This document shows positions 35,054 through 43,644 of a DNA stretch of 64,000 bases, in pieces. The position numbers and the translations under genes are program-made. The notes below the pieces were generated by a model. The model saw nothing but the letters and a program-made list of their open reading frames with translations, did no database searches and was not told where the DNA came from. The DNA is from Ornithobacterium rhinotracheale (GTDB lineage Bacteria > Bacteroidota > Bacteroidia > Flavobacteriales > Weeksellaceae), in contig NZ_CP094846.1 of the NCBI RefSeq assembly GCF_022832975.1, positions 744,001 through 808,000 of the forward strand. The letters run 5' to 3'. How positions within the stretch are numbered: position 1 is the first letter of the stretch; every line of letters starts with the position of its first letter.

Positions 35054-36295
35054 TTAAATTCCGATTTCGACTTGGAAACGAGTGTACCAATTGTCTTTTT
35101 TCTCTCCGTTTAGGAATTCAAAATTGTTTTTGCTCACCTCAAACTGGACTTTGAACGAATGTTCCCAAATGTATTTGGTTAAACCCAAAGAAAACTGATT
35201 GTGAATCGGTTGCCATTGCTGAATCTCTTTGTCTGGCTCGTTGTGCGAGTAGCGTCCGATGATTTCCCAGTGGCTTGGGAATGTGTAGCTTAGCTGCCCG
35301 TCGTAACCATAGCCCGCCAATACATATTGCGATTTGCTGCGGTCTGCATTATAAGTGATTGGGTCTTTGGTCGTGCGATTCATAAACGCAGCCATGGCAG
35401 ACCAGCCGTTGTATTTAAGCATGGCGTCCACGAGCACGGCTTGCAAGTTTCTTTGCTCAAAAAGCGTTTTTCCTCTTTGTCCTTGCGCTTTTACGGCATT
35501 ATGATTGAAGTGATAAGTTCCTCCTAAATAAAGTTTTGGCTTGGCTTCTCTCATTAAATCTCCCTCAAAAAATTCACCTTTTTTCTTGAATTTCCCCAGC
35601 GGATACAATTCTACTCGCCCAGTATAAGCCAGTCCGTCAGTCGGTTCGTTGAAATTTCTCCCGCCTCCTGTGGAAATGGCACCTTTTAGATTGTAGCCAA
35701 ATTCATTTTCTTTTAAATGAGAATAAATTGCTTGGAACCCAAAATCACGATCGATATTGAACATTGCATTGTTGATAGAGCGATCGGTTAAGTCCAACGC
35801 ACCAGAGGAATTATTTCTTTGGCGGTTGCCTGGTAGCTTGGTTTGCCCAAAGCCAAAAGTCCAATGATCGGTAGCTCGGTAAAATACCACCGCATCTCGT
35901 ATGATGTTTACATATTGCCCGTCTTTGGCGCGTCCTACATCTTCTGGTGCGAATGATAACTGAATGGCATATAGGAATTTAGGGTTCCCTACATAGCCGT
36001 CAAATCTTAATCTCAAGCGGCGGATGGCACCTTGAAATTGCACGGGCTCATGGTCTTCGAAACGAGCTTCCAATCGGTTTTGCATTCTAAAACGCAAATT
36101 CAATTGAAATAAGCTGTCGGGCGAAGTGATGCCGACTCCTTTCCCGAAATTGTAATAAGGCAGAACATCGAGGTGAACCTGTTTAGCGATGGCTCTGATT
36201 TTGGTAGAATCCTTGTCTGAAACTACTAATACTTTTTCCTGTGCATTTGTCCAAACGCAAGCGATGAGCGTAAGGAGACTCAAAACTTTTTTCAT
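35054..36295 (-). CDS. OprO/OprP-type outer-membrane porin
   Basis: A 413-residue beta-barrel protein with a signal peptide (LLTLIACVWTNAQ). It resembles the phosphate-selective porin O/P family of Bacteroidota: FQLNLRFRMQNRLEARFED, GAIRRLRLRFDGYVGNPKFLYAIQLSF, WTFGFGQTKLPGNRQRNNSS and a C-terminal Ile/aromatic-rich final strand. It would form a channel in the outer membrane. The transported solute is unknown; phosphate or anions are possible. A -7-like TATTTTTG lies on the minus strand at 36320-36327. It stands alone between pabB and the DUF4286 gene. Confidence 0.87.
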   Translation of the reverse strand: MKKVLSLLTLIACVWTNAQEKVLVVSDKDSTKIRAIAKQVHLDVLPYYNFGKGVGITSPDSLFQLNLRFRMQNRLEARFEDHEPVQFQGAIRRLRLRFDGYVGNPKFLYAIQLSFAPEDVGRAKDGQYVNIIRDAVVFYRATDHWTFGFGQTKLPGNRQRNNSSGALDLTDRSINNAMFNIDRDFGFQAIYSHLKENEFGYNLKGAISTGGGRNFNEPTDGLAYTGRVELYPLGKFKKKGEFFEGDLMREAKPKLYLGGTYHFNHNAVKAQGQRGKTLFEQRNLQAVLVDAMLKYNGWSAMAAFMNRTTKDPITYNADRSKSQYVLAGYGYDGQLSYTFPSHWEIIGRYSHNEPDKEIQQWQPIHNQFSLGLTKYIWEHSFKVQFEVSKNNFEFLNGEKKDNWYTRFQVEIGI

Positions 36296-36381
36296 TTAGC
36301 TTTTGATTTTACTTCTTGACAAAAATAAAAAATAAACATTAATATAATGTTAAATCAATGTTTTTGGTGAAAAAAAGCAAT

Positions 36382-36690
36382 TTAGAAGTCGTGCAAGTGT
36401 TCCAATTCTGTTTCGAAAAAAAGGACACGATTGGCAAATTTAATCATGATTTCGTGCTTTAATTTAGGCGCAAAATCGTTTAAATAGGTAGGTAAAAGAT
36501 TGTTTTTTTCTTCTAATTGTAACGAATAATTTTTGGTGTTTGGATCTTGCTGAGCACAAATTTTGGTAAGTCTCGCATGTCCGAAACAATCGGTGTTTTG
36601 CAATTTTTGAATATGCTCATTTTTGAGCCAATTTAAAAAATCGTTTTCTACGCTATTTTCTACGATAAAAGTTATGTTGTAAATTTTCAT
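36382..36690 (-). CDS. DUF4286-family small protein
   Basis: A 102-residue soluble protein beginning MKIYNITFIVENSVENDFLNWLKNEH, typical of DUF4286. The pattern (a strand at the start, a paired helix, YSLQLEE in the middle, and a final strand with FANRVLFFETELEHL) suggests a dimeric ferredoxin-like alpha+beta fold. No function is known. It is preceded on the minus strand by a region with a TATGTTTG -7-like box (36795-36802) that is part of an 80-bp imperfect repeat. Confidence 0.85.
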   Translation of the reverse strand: MKIYNITFIVENSVENDFLNWLKNEHIQKLQNTDCFGHARLTKICAQQDPNTKNYSLQLEEKNNLLPTYLNDFAPKLKHEIMIKFANRVLFFETELEHLHDF

Positions 36691-36777
36691 TTTTTGGTTT
36701 GAATTAATTTAATCCCAAAATTCCGGCAGAAAATAATTAATTATTTCGCGGATATTTTTGGAGATTAATTAGGTTTT

Positions 36778-36859
36778 AACATCTAAATGTTTCGCAAACA
36801 TAGAGAAAAAAACGAGATAAAAACAAGATTTGGATTGTTTTTAATTGGTTGTAGCAATT
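36778..36859. repeat. Imperfect 80-bp repeat, copy A (downstream end of the kdp block)
   Basis: This segment aligns with 45811-45890 in the same orientation, with roughly three in four bases identical and one 2-base gap. Shared blocks are the start AACATnTAAAT, the box CAAAnATAGAGA, GATAAAAA, and GATTTGGATTGTTT, then TTGGTT and GCAAT. It lies between the histidine kinase and DUF4286 genes and contains a minus-strand -7-like box at 36795-36802. Confidence 0.7.
36795..36802 (-). promoter_or_regulatory. Putative -7 box for the DUF4286 gene
   Basis: TATGTTTG on the minus strand, with a TTG 21 bases upstream. It lies inside repeat copy A about 105 bases before the DUF4286 ATG. Confidence 0.4.
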
Positions 36860-36886
36860 GTTTACAAATCTGTCAATCTTGTTTTT
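36819..36886 (-). terminator. Long-loop inverted repeat after the kdp histidine kinase
   Basis: A perfect 12-bp inverted repeat, AAAAACAAGATT and AATCTTGTTTTT, has a 44-base loop. On the minus strand the right arm ends in a U-run, so it may terminate the kdp transcript. It partly overlaps repeat copy A. Confidence 0.45.
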
Positions 36887-36909
36887 ATTAGATTTTAACC
36901 TTCCCCTGA

Positions 36910-38652
36910 TTATTTACTTGCTTTTAGCTCAATAGTAAACGTGATTCCTGCGCCATATTCACTTTCAACACTAATTTGCCCTCCTTGCGCTTCTATAAGT
37001 TCTTTACTGATACTAAGTCCAAGCCCTGTCCCATCTTTTACGCTTCCTGGAACCCTGAAATAACGCTCAAAAATGCGGTGTAAAAATTGACTTTGAATAC
37101 CTTTTCCGAAATCTTCCACAGCTATATATACTGAATCTTTGCCTGTGGCATATGCCTTGATTTTAACTTCTGATTTTTCATAAGAATATCGAATTGCATT
37201 TGAAACTAAATTGCTCAAAACCCAAGCAGTTTTCTCCTTATCTACAAGCAGATGTGGAAGTTCGGGTTGAATTTCTACATTTACGGCAATTTGTTTTTGT
37301 TCTGCGATTATCCTATTGGCATTTACGGCATATTCTATAATAGGCTGAACCTCGTTTTCTTGAATTTTTAGTTGCATAGATCCGCTATCGAGCTGAGTGA
37401 TATTGAGTAATTCTCCTGTAATTTTCAGCAATCTATTGGCGTCCTCTTTGATGCCATTTATTAAATTACTTTGCTCCTCATTTAGCTCTCCTACACTTTT
37501 ATTTTCTAATAACTGAACTCCCATTTTAATGGAGGCTAGCGGTGTTTTGAATTCATGTGAAATAGCACCCATAAAATTAGTTTTTGCTAAATCTAATTCT
37601 TTAAATGGAGTAATGTTTTTAAGCAAAATCACTTGGCCTATGAATTGGCTAGCGGATTCTCCTGTTGGGACAATATTGATGTCCACGATTTCTTTTTCAA
37701 AGTAGCTTTCCTTATCATCTGCATATATTTTTAGTACTTGCTGATCTTTATTGCTACCTTTTTTACCTGAAACAATATCTTTAGCTATATCTCTCACTAA
37801 ATCATTCATTACGGCAACATCTTGAATTTGCTTTCCTACAAAATCTTCTTTTCTTAATCCAGTAATTTTCAAGGCTTCATCGTTTACAAATAGTACTTTT
37901 TTATCTTGGTCAATTCCGATAACCGGGTCGTGCATACTATCAATCAATGTTTCAATTCTTCGTTTTCCTTCAAGTATTTTTCCTAATTTGCTATCGGTAT
38001 ATTCCTCTAATTTTTCTGCCATAATATTGAAAGATGTAGCTAATTCTCCAAATTCGCTTTCATTTTTAAAATGTACTCTTTTCTTATAATTCTGGTTAGC
38101 GATTTCTTTGATACTTTCGGTAAGTTCTGTTATGGGTTTTGCAATATTATTGGGGAGGTTGATTAATAATAGGAAAGCAATTAGAAAGCATAAAACTCCC
38201 GTTACAGATATTGCGATTAAAGCGCGCAAAGCCGTTGAATCTGCGATATGGCTCTTTCTTACAATGGCCTGCATGTTTAAATCCATCATTTGAGAAATGT
38301 CTTTTCTAATCTGATAAGGCACAAGCGAATCTTGAGGGTTTTTCACCAATTGATTAAAATGTTGAGCTAATTTATCGGTAGTTTCCTGCTCACCAATCTC
38401 TGTAACATTCTGCTTTTGCTTATCCAAATTATCACTAAAAGTGCCTATAGCTACAGAATCTTTTTGAATCTCATCTAGTGCCAAAAGCATACTTCTAGAA
38501 TAGAGCAAGGTGTTGTAATTATCCAGCAGTATATTGTTTGTTTCACTTTTAAGTTTATTGATATACCAGCCACTCATTCCTGCAAGCAATAGGATGAGGA
38601 CAAATAGAAGTCCTACACCAAAGGTTATTTTAGTTTTAGTTTTTATTTTCAT
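36910..38652 (-). CDS. Membrane histidine kinase (HAMP-PAS-HisKA-HATPase), KdpD transmitter partner
   Basis: A 580-residue sensor kinase. Membrane helices at about 9-30 and 143-166 enclose a periplasmic segment. A HAMP domain follows (about 167-220), then a PAS domain (about 231-345), then the dimerisation domain with phospho-acceptor His366 (AISHEFKTPLASI) and the ATPase domain (VLSNLVSNAIRYS, DFGKGI, GTGLGLSI). The gene starts 5 bases after the KdpD N-terminal gene, so it supplies the transmitter half that is fused to KdpD in E. coli. It would respond to potassium limitation or envelope stress. The cognate response regulator is not next to it. Confidence 0.92.
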   Translation of the reverse strand: MKIKTKTKITFGVGLLFVLILLLAGMSGWYINKLKSETNNILLDNYNTLLYSRSMLLALDEIQKDSVAIGTFSDNLDKQKQNVTEIGEQETTDKLAQHFNQLVKNPQDSLVPYQIRKDISQMMDLNMQAIVRKSHIADSTALRALIAISVTGVLCFLIAFLLLINLPNNIAKPITELTESIKEIANQNYKKRVHFKNESEFGELATSFNIMAEKLEEYTDSKLGKILEGKRRIETLIDSMHDPVIGIDQDKKVLFVNDEALKITGLRKEDFVGKQIQDVAVMNDLVRDIAKDIVSGKKGSNKDQQVLKIYADDKESYFEKEIVDINIVPTGESASQFIGQVILLKNITPFKELDLAKTNFMGAISHEFKTPLASIKMGVQLLENKSVGELNEEQSNLINGIKEDANRLLKITGELLNITQLDSGSMQLKIQENEVQPIIEYAVNANRIIAEQKQIAVNVEIQPELPHLLVDKEKTAWVLSNLVSNAIRYSYEKSEVKIKAYATGKDSVYIAVEDFGKGIQSQFLHRIFERYFRVPGSVKDGTGLGLSISKELIEAQGGQISVESEYGAGITFTIELKASK

Positions 38653-38657
38653 TTTAG

Positions 38658-39779
38658 TTAAGATAAAATTATTATATCAACATTTCTTTTAGACAATTTA
38701 TTGAGCAGATTATGAAACATGTCTCTTGCCAATATGGTATTGAGCAGAGTTTGTTGAGGTTTCCCTATGCACACGGTTGTTATATTTCTCTCGTCGCATT
38801 GTTGTGCTATGGTTTCCGATATTTGGTCGCTTTTAATTTTAATTATTTCAGCACCGAGTTCTGTAGCGAGTTTAAAATTATTGATTAAATGTCGCTGTTT
38901 ATGAAGAGCTATTTTATCTGGCGCTTCCTTAGAGGTCTGGACATATAACAAAAACCATTGGCTATTGTAGTAATTTGCCAATCTCGCAGCTTTTCTAATT
39001 ACTTTTTTAGATTTTTTTTCATTAGAATTCACACAAGCTAGTAGCCTTTCTGATTTAAAGGGCTTCACTGGAATTATCTCTGTTTCCACCTTTCTTTTTA
39101 CCTGAGAGGCTACTTCTTTTAGAGCCAATTCCCTTAATTGTAATATATTCTCATTTTTAAAGAAGTTGGTAAGAGCTGCTTGAATTTTGGATTGGTCGTA
39201 AATTTTTCCTTCCTTAAGCCTTGTGATAAGCTCTTCAGCTGTTAAATCAATATTCACTACCTCGTCGGCATAGCCCAGAACACTGTCTGGAATGCGCTCT
39301 TTTACCTCGATGCCTGTAATGTCTTTAACCTCTTCGTTTAAGCTCTCGATATGCTGAATATTTACAGCGGAAATCACATTGATTCCCGCTTCCAAAATAT
39401 CCACTACATCTTGCCATCTTTTTTCGTTTTTACTTCCCTCTATATTGGTGTGTGCAAGTTCGTCTACAATCACCACCTCTGGACGTTGATTGATAATAGC
39501 ACTCAGATCCATTTCCTCCAGCTCTTTGCCTTTATAAAATAATTTACGGCGTGGAATAATGGGAAGCCCCTCGATTAAAGCTTGTGTTTCTTCTCGCATA
39601 TGCGTTTCGATGTAGCCAATTTTTACATCTATTCCATTGCGCAACAGCGTATGTGCTTCTTGCAACATTCGGTAGGATTTTCCTACCCCTGCGCTCATGC
39701 CTATATAGAGTTTAAATTTTCCTCTTTTTGATTTCTGGATTAGCTCCAAAAAATGTTCGGCATTTTTTCTTTCTTCCAT
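38658..39779 (-). CDS. kdpD: KdpD N-terminal sensor with USP domain (split KdpD)
   Basis: A 373-residue soluble protein corresponding to only the N-terminal part of KdpD. It has the Walker A IGMSAGVGKSYRMLQEA, Walker B VVIVDELAHTNIEGS and IQHIESLNEEVKDITG of the KdpD domain, followed by a universal-stress-protein domain (about 245-373; LLACVNSNEKKSKKVIRKAARLA in parts). The membrane and kinase parts are absent; they are provided by the next gene. This split form is known in Bacteroidota. In other bacteria the USP domain can bind cyclic di-AMP; whether this one does is not readable from sequence. Confidence 0.92.
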   Translation of the reverse strand: MEERKNAEHFLELIQKSKRGKFKLYIGMSAGVGKSYRMLQEAHTLLRNGIDVKIGYIETHMREETQALIEGLPIIPRRKLFYKGKELEEMDLSAIINQRPEVVIVDELAHTNIEGSKNEKRWQDVVDILEAGINVISAVNIQHIESLNEEVKDITGIEVKERIPDSVLGYADEVVNIDLTAEELITRLKEGKIYDQSKIQAALTNFFKNENILQLRELALKEVASQVKRKVETEIIPVKPFKSERLLACVNSNEKKSKKVIRKAARLANYYNSQWFLLYVQTSKEAPDKIALHKQRHLINNFKLATELGAEIIKIKSDQISETIAQQCDERNITTVCIGKPQQTLLNTILARDMFHNLLNKLSKRNVDIIILS

Positions 39780-39829
39780 TTATTTTATTTTAAGATGGAT
39801 TAGAGCCTATTTTAATAAAAACTTTTTTT

Positions 39830-40912
39830 TTAAAATTTTACAGATAGCGATGTAAGCAAAGATAAGCTATTGTCTGATGTTTTGCCATCTCTTTTTGCGA
39901 AAATTTCATTTTTGCTGCTTAAATTTTTCACCTCTGTTCGCCAAACTAAATTCGGTAATATTTGATAATCTACATTGGCTGAAACACCAAAGGTTTTAAA
40001 TCCATTTGTAGTTCCGCTAGCAATCATCACGCCATCTTTGTCATTATAATATTCCCCGCGTAAAGCTAAACGAGTTTTTTCGCTTACACCAAACTGACCA
40101 ATCAATGAAGCACCATACCATGTACTATAATCTCTATTATTTTGGATTTTTTGTTGGGCACCGATGTCAAAAGTTCCTACAAAAGATACGCGTGGCGAAA
40201 CATTCAATGTGGCATACAAATCATGAAAATATCGCATTTTTTTCTCGGTGTCTGGCATCTCATTTCCTACAAAAGAACTTGCATTTATGCTAAATTTTTC
40301 ATTCGGGGTATAAGTGACTTGGTAGCCAAAAGCGGGTGTAGTGTTGCCGTCTGGTCGCTCGATATGTTGCCACCCGTTCAGTGCCAAAGCGGCAAGGTAC
40401 CACTGCCCATTGGGTGAATTGTAAGACAATCTTACGCCTGTTTCAAAATAAGGCGAATTTTCTGCCATGATGCTTCTGCTCAGCGTTGGGCAATCCATCC
40501 CTACAGCACTTTCCGAACCTATGTGCGATGGGAGCACGCCCGCATCAAACCATAAATCTGAATTTTCAGCTAATTTTACGCCCACATTGGCCTCGTAAAT
40601 ATTCTTTAAAACGCCTTTTTCTGCCGCATAATTGGCATTCATGTAGGAGCCAAAACCTACCCCTAAATTCGCACGCACTCGTTGCGTTTCATAATTGAAA
40701 TTTACTAAGGCTAAATTTACGCTCACTTCATTGTTTCTGTTTAAGCTATATACAAAATCTGGTCTTGTATTGCTCTCTGGATTATTGGCGTCGTATTGTG
40801 CGTAAACCTCGGCGTAGGCGCTGATTTTAAGAGGATTGCTATTTTCTTGCGCCATCATTAAATTAGCTGTACCAAGACCTAAAAAAGCTAAAATTATTTT
40901 ATTAAAATTCAT
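39830..40912 (-). CDS. Kdp-linked outer-membrane porin (BBP2-like)
   Basis: A 360-residue outer-membrane beta-barrel protein with a signal peptide (MNFNKIILAFLGLGTANLMMAQ). Segments such as ISAYAEVYAQYD, VNLALVNFNYETQRVRANLGVGFG, WFDAGVLPSHIGSESAVGMDCPTLSRS (in part) and a C-terminal SLLTSLSVKF match a porin family found in the Bacteroidota kdp operon. It probably lets K+ or other small solutes pass the outer membrane when Kdp is expressed. ATG 40912 is chosen because it directly precedes the signal peptide; an in-frame ATG at 40978 adds 22 residues and falls in a hairpin. It lies between kdpC and kdpD. Confidence 0.85.
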   Translation of the reverse strand: MNFNKIILAFLGLGTANLMMAQENSNPLKISAYAEVYAQYDANNPESNTRPDFVYSLNRNNEVSVNLALVNFNYETQRVRANLGVGFGSYMNANYAAEKGVLKNIYEANVGVKLAENSDLWFDAGVLPSHIGSESAVGMDCPTLSRSIMAENSPYFETGVRLSYNSPNGQWYLAALALNGWQHIERPDGNTTPAFGYQVTYTPNEKFSINASSFVGNEMPDTEKKMRYFHDLYATLNVSPRVSFVGTFDIGAQQKIQNNRDYSTWYGASLIGQFGVSEKTRLALRGEYYNDKDGVMIASGTTNGFKTFGVSANVDYQILPNLVWRTEVKNLSSKNEIFAKRDGKTSDNSLSLLTSLSVKF

Positions 40913-40940
40913 AATTCTTGATATTTTTGAAGATAAAAAA

Positions 40941-40997
40941 CAATCGCCCATTAAAACAAAAACAAATTTAGAACACAACTTTGAAAACGGGCGATTG
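40941..40997 (-). terminator. Long-loop hairpin between kdpC and porin, with a -7-like box in the loop
   Basis: CAATCGCCC (40941-40949) and GGGCGATTG (40989-40997) form a 9-bp stem with a 39-base loop. On the minus strand the stem is followed by UUUUUU. The loop holds TAAATTTG (minus, 40963-40970), a fit to the -7 box. It may reduce read-through from kdpABC while giving the porin and sensor genes a separate start. Confidence 0.5.
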
Positions 40998-41018
40998 AGA
41001 GTGATTAATTATTGATTT

Positions 41019-41582
41019 TTATTTTTTTAATTGATCTAATGCGATATTAAGTTTTAAAACATTAATCTTGGACGGACCAAAAATACCTAAAAATGGTTTT
41101 TCGGTATTTTCTTCGATTAATCGATTTAAGGTTGATTCATCGATATTTCGGATTTTGGCAATTCTTTTCACCTGCACTTTTGCGCCTTGGATAGAGATAT
41201 TTGGGTCGAGTCCGCTACCACTTGCTGTGACCATATCTACAGGAATTTCACTGCGTTGGATATCGGGATTGTGTTTGGCAAAAGTATCAATGCGAGCTTG
41301 CACTTGTGCTAAATATTCTGGATTGGATGCTCCTTTGTTGCTACCTCCAGAGCCTCCTCCGTCATAATCTACTGCCGACGGACGAGACCAAAAATATTGA
41401 TCTTGGTCAAATGTTTGTTCGATGTTGGCGTAGTATTTCTGTCCATTAAATTCTATTATTTCGCCTTTTCCGCCATTGGGAGCAAATTGCGCTACACCCC
41501 ATACAGCCAACGGATAGATTACTGCTAAAAATACAATTAAAACAGCCGTTAATTTAATGGCGGGTACAATATTTTTTTTCAT
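41019..41582 (-). CDS. kdpC: Potassium-transporting ATPase subunit C
   Basis: A 187-residue KdpC, the small subunit that stabilises the KdpFABC K+ pump. One N-terminal membrane helix (residues about 9-30) precedes the conserved QYFWSRPSAVDYDGGGSGGSNKGASNPE (in part: YFWSRPSAVDYDGGGSGGSN) and DMVTASGSGLDPNISIQGAKVQVKRIA (in part: VTASGSGLDPNIS). It is 21 bases after kdpB. The length is normal. Confidence 0.96.
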   Translation of the reverse strand: MKKNIVPAIKLTAVLIVFLAVIYPLAVWGVAQFAPNGGKGEIIEFNGQKYYANIEQTFDQDQYFWSRPSAVDYDGGGSGGSNKGASNPEYLAQVQARIDTFAKHNPDIQRSEIPVDMVTASGSGLDPNISIQGAKVQVKRIAKIRNIDESTLNRLIEENTEKPFLGIFGPSKINVLKLNIALDQLKK

Positions 41583-41603
41583 TTTTTCTAAGATTCTAAA
41601 TAA

Positions 41604-43619
41604 TTAAACAAATAAGGAAACGATTAAATCAATGATTTTAATTCCTATAAATGGTACAAGCACGCCACCCAAACCAAAGATGAGTAAATTTCTTCTAAGC
41701 AAAGCGCTGGCGCCGATTGGTTTGTATGCCACACCTTTTAATGCCAAAGGAATCAAGGCAGGGATAATTATCGCATTGAAAATCACCGCAGATAAAATGG
41801 CACTTTGCGGACTGTGCAAATGCATAATGTTTAAGCCTTGCAAGCTAGGAACGGCAACGATGAATAATGCAGGAATAATGGCAAAATATTTTGCAACATC
41901 GTTTGCAATACTAAAAGTCGTAAGCGTTCCACGAGTCATCAATAATTGTTTTCCAATTTCTACCACTTCAATTAATTTGGTAGGGTCGTTGTCCAAATCC
42001 ACCATATTTCCCGCTTCTTTGGCTGCTTGTGTACCGCTGTTCATGGCGACACCCACATCGGCTTGGGCAAGGGCAGGGGCATCGTTGGTTCCGTCTCCCA
42101 TCATCGCGACCAATCTACCTTCGGCTTGTTCTTTTTTGATATAGTTCATTTTATCTTCAGGTTTAGCCTCGGCAATAAAGTCGTCTACACCTGCTTTTTC
42201 TGCGATATATTTAGCCGTGAGCGGATTATCACCTGTTACCATTACGGTTTTAATTCCCATTTTTCTTAATCTAGCAAAACGCTCTTGGATACCTGGTTTT
42301 ATCACATCTTGCAATTCAATGACACCCAAAGCTTCTTCGTTTTCAGAAACTACAAGCGGGGTTCCACCATTTTCGGAAATTGCAGTTACTGTTTCTGCCA
42401 CTTCGACTGGGAAAACATTTCCAGCATTTTCCACCATAGCTTTAATGGCATCGGTTGCACCTTTTCTAATTCTTACATTTTCGTAATCAATCCCTGAGCT
42501 TCTAGTTTCTGCCGTAAATTTGATGAATTTAGGATTTTGGATATTGTAATCACTCGGATTAATTTCAGCTAATTCAATTACTGATTTTCCTTCGGGCGTT
42601 TCATCTGCCATTGAGCTTAATACAGCAGCTTTCACCAATCGGTCTTTGTCCACGCCATTGGCAGGGTGGAAGTTGGTAGCTTTTCTGTTTCCGATTGTAA
42701 TGGTTCCCGTTTTATCAAGAAGTAAAACATCGATGTCACCAGCAGTTTCTACCGCTTTACCACTTTTAGTAATCACATTGGCGCGTAACGCACGATCCAT
42801 ACCCGCGATTCCAATCGCTGAAAGCAATCCTCCGATGGTCGTAGGAATTAAACAAACGAAAAGTGAAATCAGTGCCGCTATAGTGATTGGCACATGGGCA
42901 TAATCTGCAAATGGTTTTAATGTAATTGTAACGATGATAAATACCAAAGTGAAGCCTGCCAAAAGAATAGTAAGTGCAATTTCATTTGGTGTTTTTTGTC
43001 GGCTAGCACCTTCCACGAGCGCAATCATTTTATCCAAAAAGCTTTCACCAGGTTGTGTAGTCGTTTCCACAATGATTTTATCAGAAAGTACTTTTGTTCC
43101 ACCTGTGACAGAACTTTTGTCCCCTCCAGCTTCACGAATCACGGGAGCAGATTCTCCTGTAATGGCACTTTCATCTATGGTCGCTAGCCCTTCGATGATT
43201 TCTCCATCAGATGGAATGATGTCTCCAGCCTCGCACACGAAAATATCACCTTTTTGTAATTGTGACGAAGAAATTGTTTTTCCGTTTTGCAATTTAGCAG
43301 GTGTTTCTTCACGCGTTTTTCTCAAACTATCTGCTTGAGCTTTTCCGCGCGCTTCGGCGATGGCTTCGGCAAAGTTTGCAAATAATAAAGTCAAGAATAA
43401 AATAAAAAATATGGCAAAATTATATCCAAAGCTTCCTTGTCCTGCAGCATCACCCGCAAATAGTGTATAAAGTGTAACAAAGAGCATCACCACAGTCCCA
43501 ATTTCCACAGTAAACATCACTGGATTTCGGAACATTTTTTTAGGGTTTAATTTCACAAAAGATTGTTTCAACGCTTGCTGAACCATGTCTTTTTGAAATA
43601 ATGATTTATTTTTATTCAT
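41604..43619 (-). CDS. kdpB: Potassium-transporting ATPase ATP-binding subunit B
   Basis: A 671-residue P-type ATPase, the energising subunit of KdpFABC. It has the phosphorylation motif [13 protein letters not shown], the A-domain [17 protein letters not shown], the ATP-binding KGATDA region, and the hinge [25 protein letters not shown] / [18 protein letters not shown]. About seven membrane helices are present. KdpB of this type is inhibited in E. coli by phosphorylation of the Ser in TGES; TGES is conserved here. Confidence 0.98.
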   Translation of the reverse strand: MNKNKSLFQKDMVQQALKQSFVKLNPKKMFRNPVMFTVEIGTVVMLFVTLYTLFAGDAAGQGSFGYNFAIFFILFLTLLFANFAEAIAEARGKAQADSLRKTREETPAKLQNGKTISSSQLQKGDIFVCEAGDIIPSDGEIIEGLATIDESAITGESAPVIREAGGDKSSVTGGTKVLSDKIIVETTTQPGESFLDKMIALVEGASRQKTPNEIALTILLAGFTLVFIIVTITLKPFADYAHVPITIAALISLFVCLIPTTIGGLLSAIGIAGMDRALRANVITKSGKAVETAGDIDVLLLDKTGTITIGNRKATNFHPANGVDKDRLVKAAVLSSMADETPEGKSVIELAEINPSDYNIQNPKFIKFTAETRSSGIDYENVRIRKGATDAIKAMVENAGNVFPVEVAETVTAISENGGTPLVVSENEEALGVIELQDVIKPGIQERFARLRKMGIKTVMVTGDNPLTAKYIAEKAGVDDFIAEAKPEDKMNYIKKEQAEGRLVAMMGDGTNDAPALAQADVGVAMNSGTQAAKEAGNMVDLDNDPTKLIEVVEIGKQLLMTRGTLTTFSIANDVAKYFAIIPALFIVAVPSLQGLNIMHLHSPQSAILSAVIFNAIIIPALIPLALKGVAYKPIGASALLRRNLLIFGLGGVLVPFIGIKIIDLIVSLFV

Positions 43620-43644
43620 AATGAATTAAATTCTTTAGTTATGA

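Noticed and set aside
38658-39779. KdpD as a truncated pseudogene
   Set aside because: The N-terminal-only form ends cleanly after its USP domain and is followed 5 bases later by a complete membrane histidine kinase, matching the split arrangement of Bacteroidota and not a decay product.
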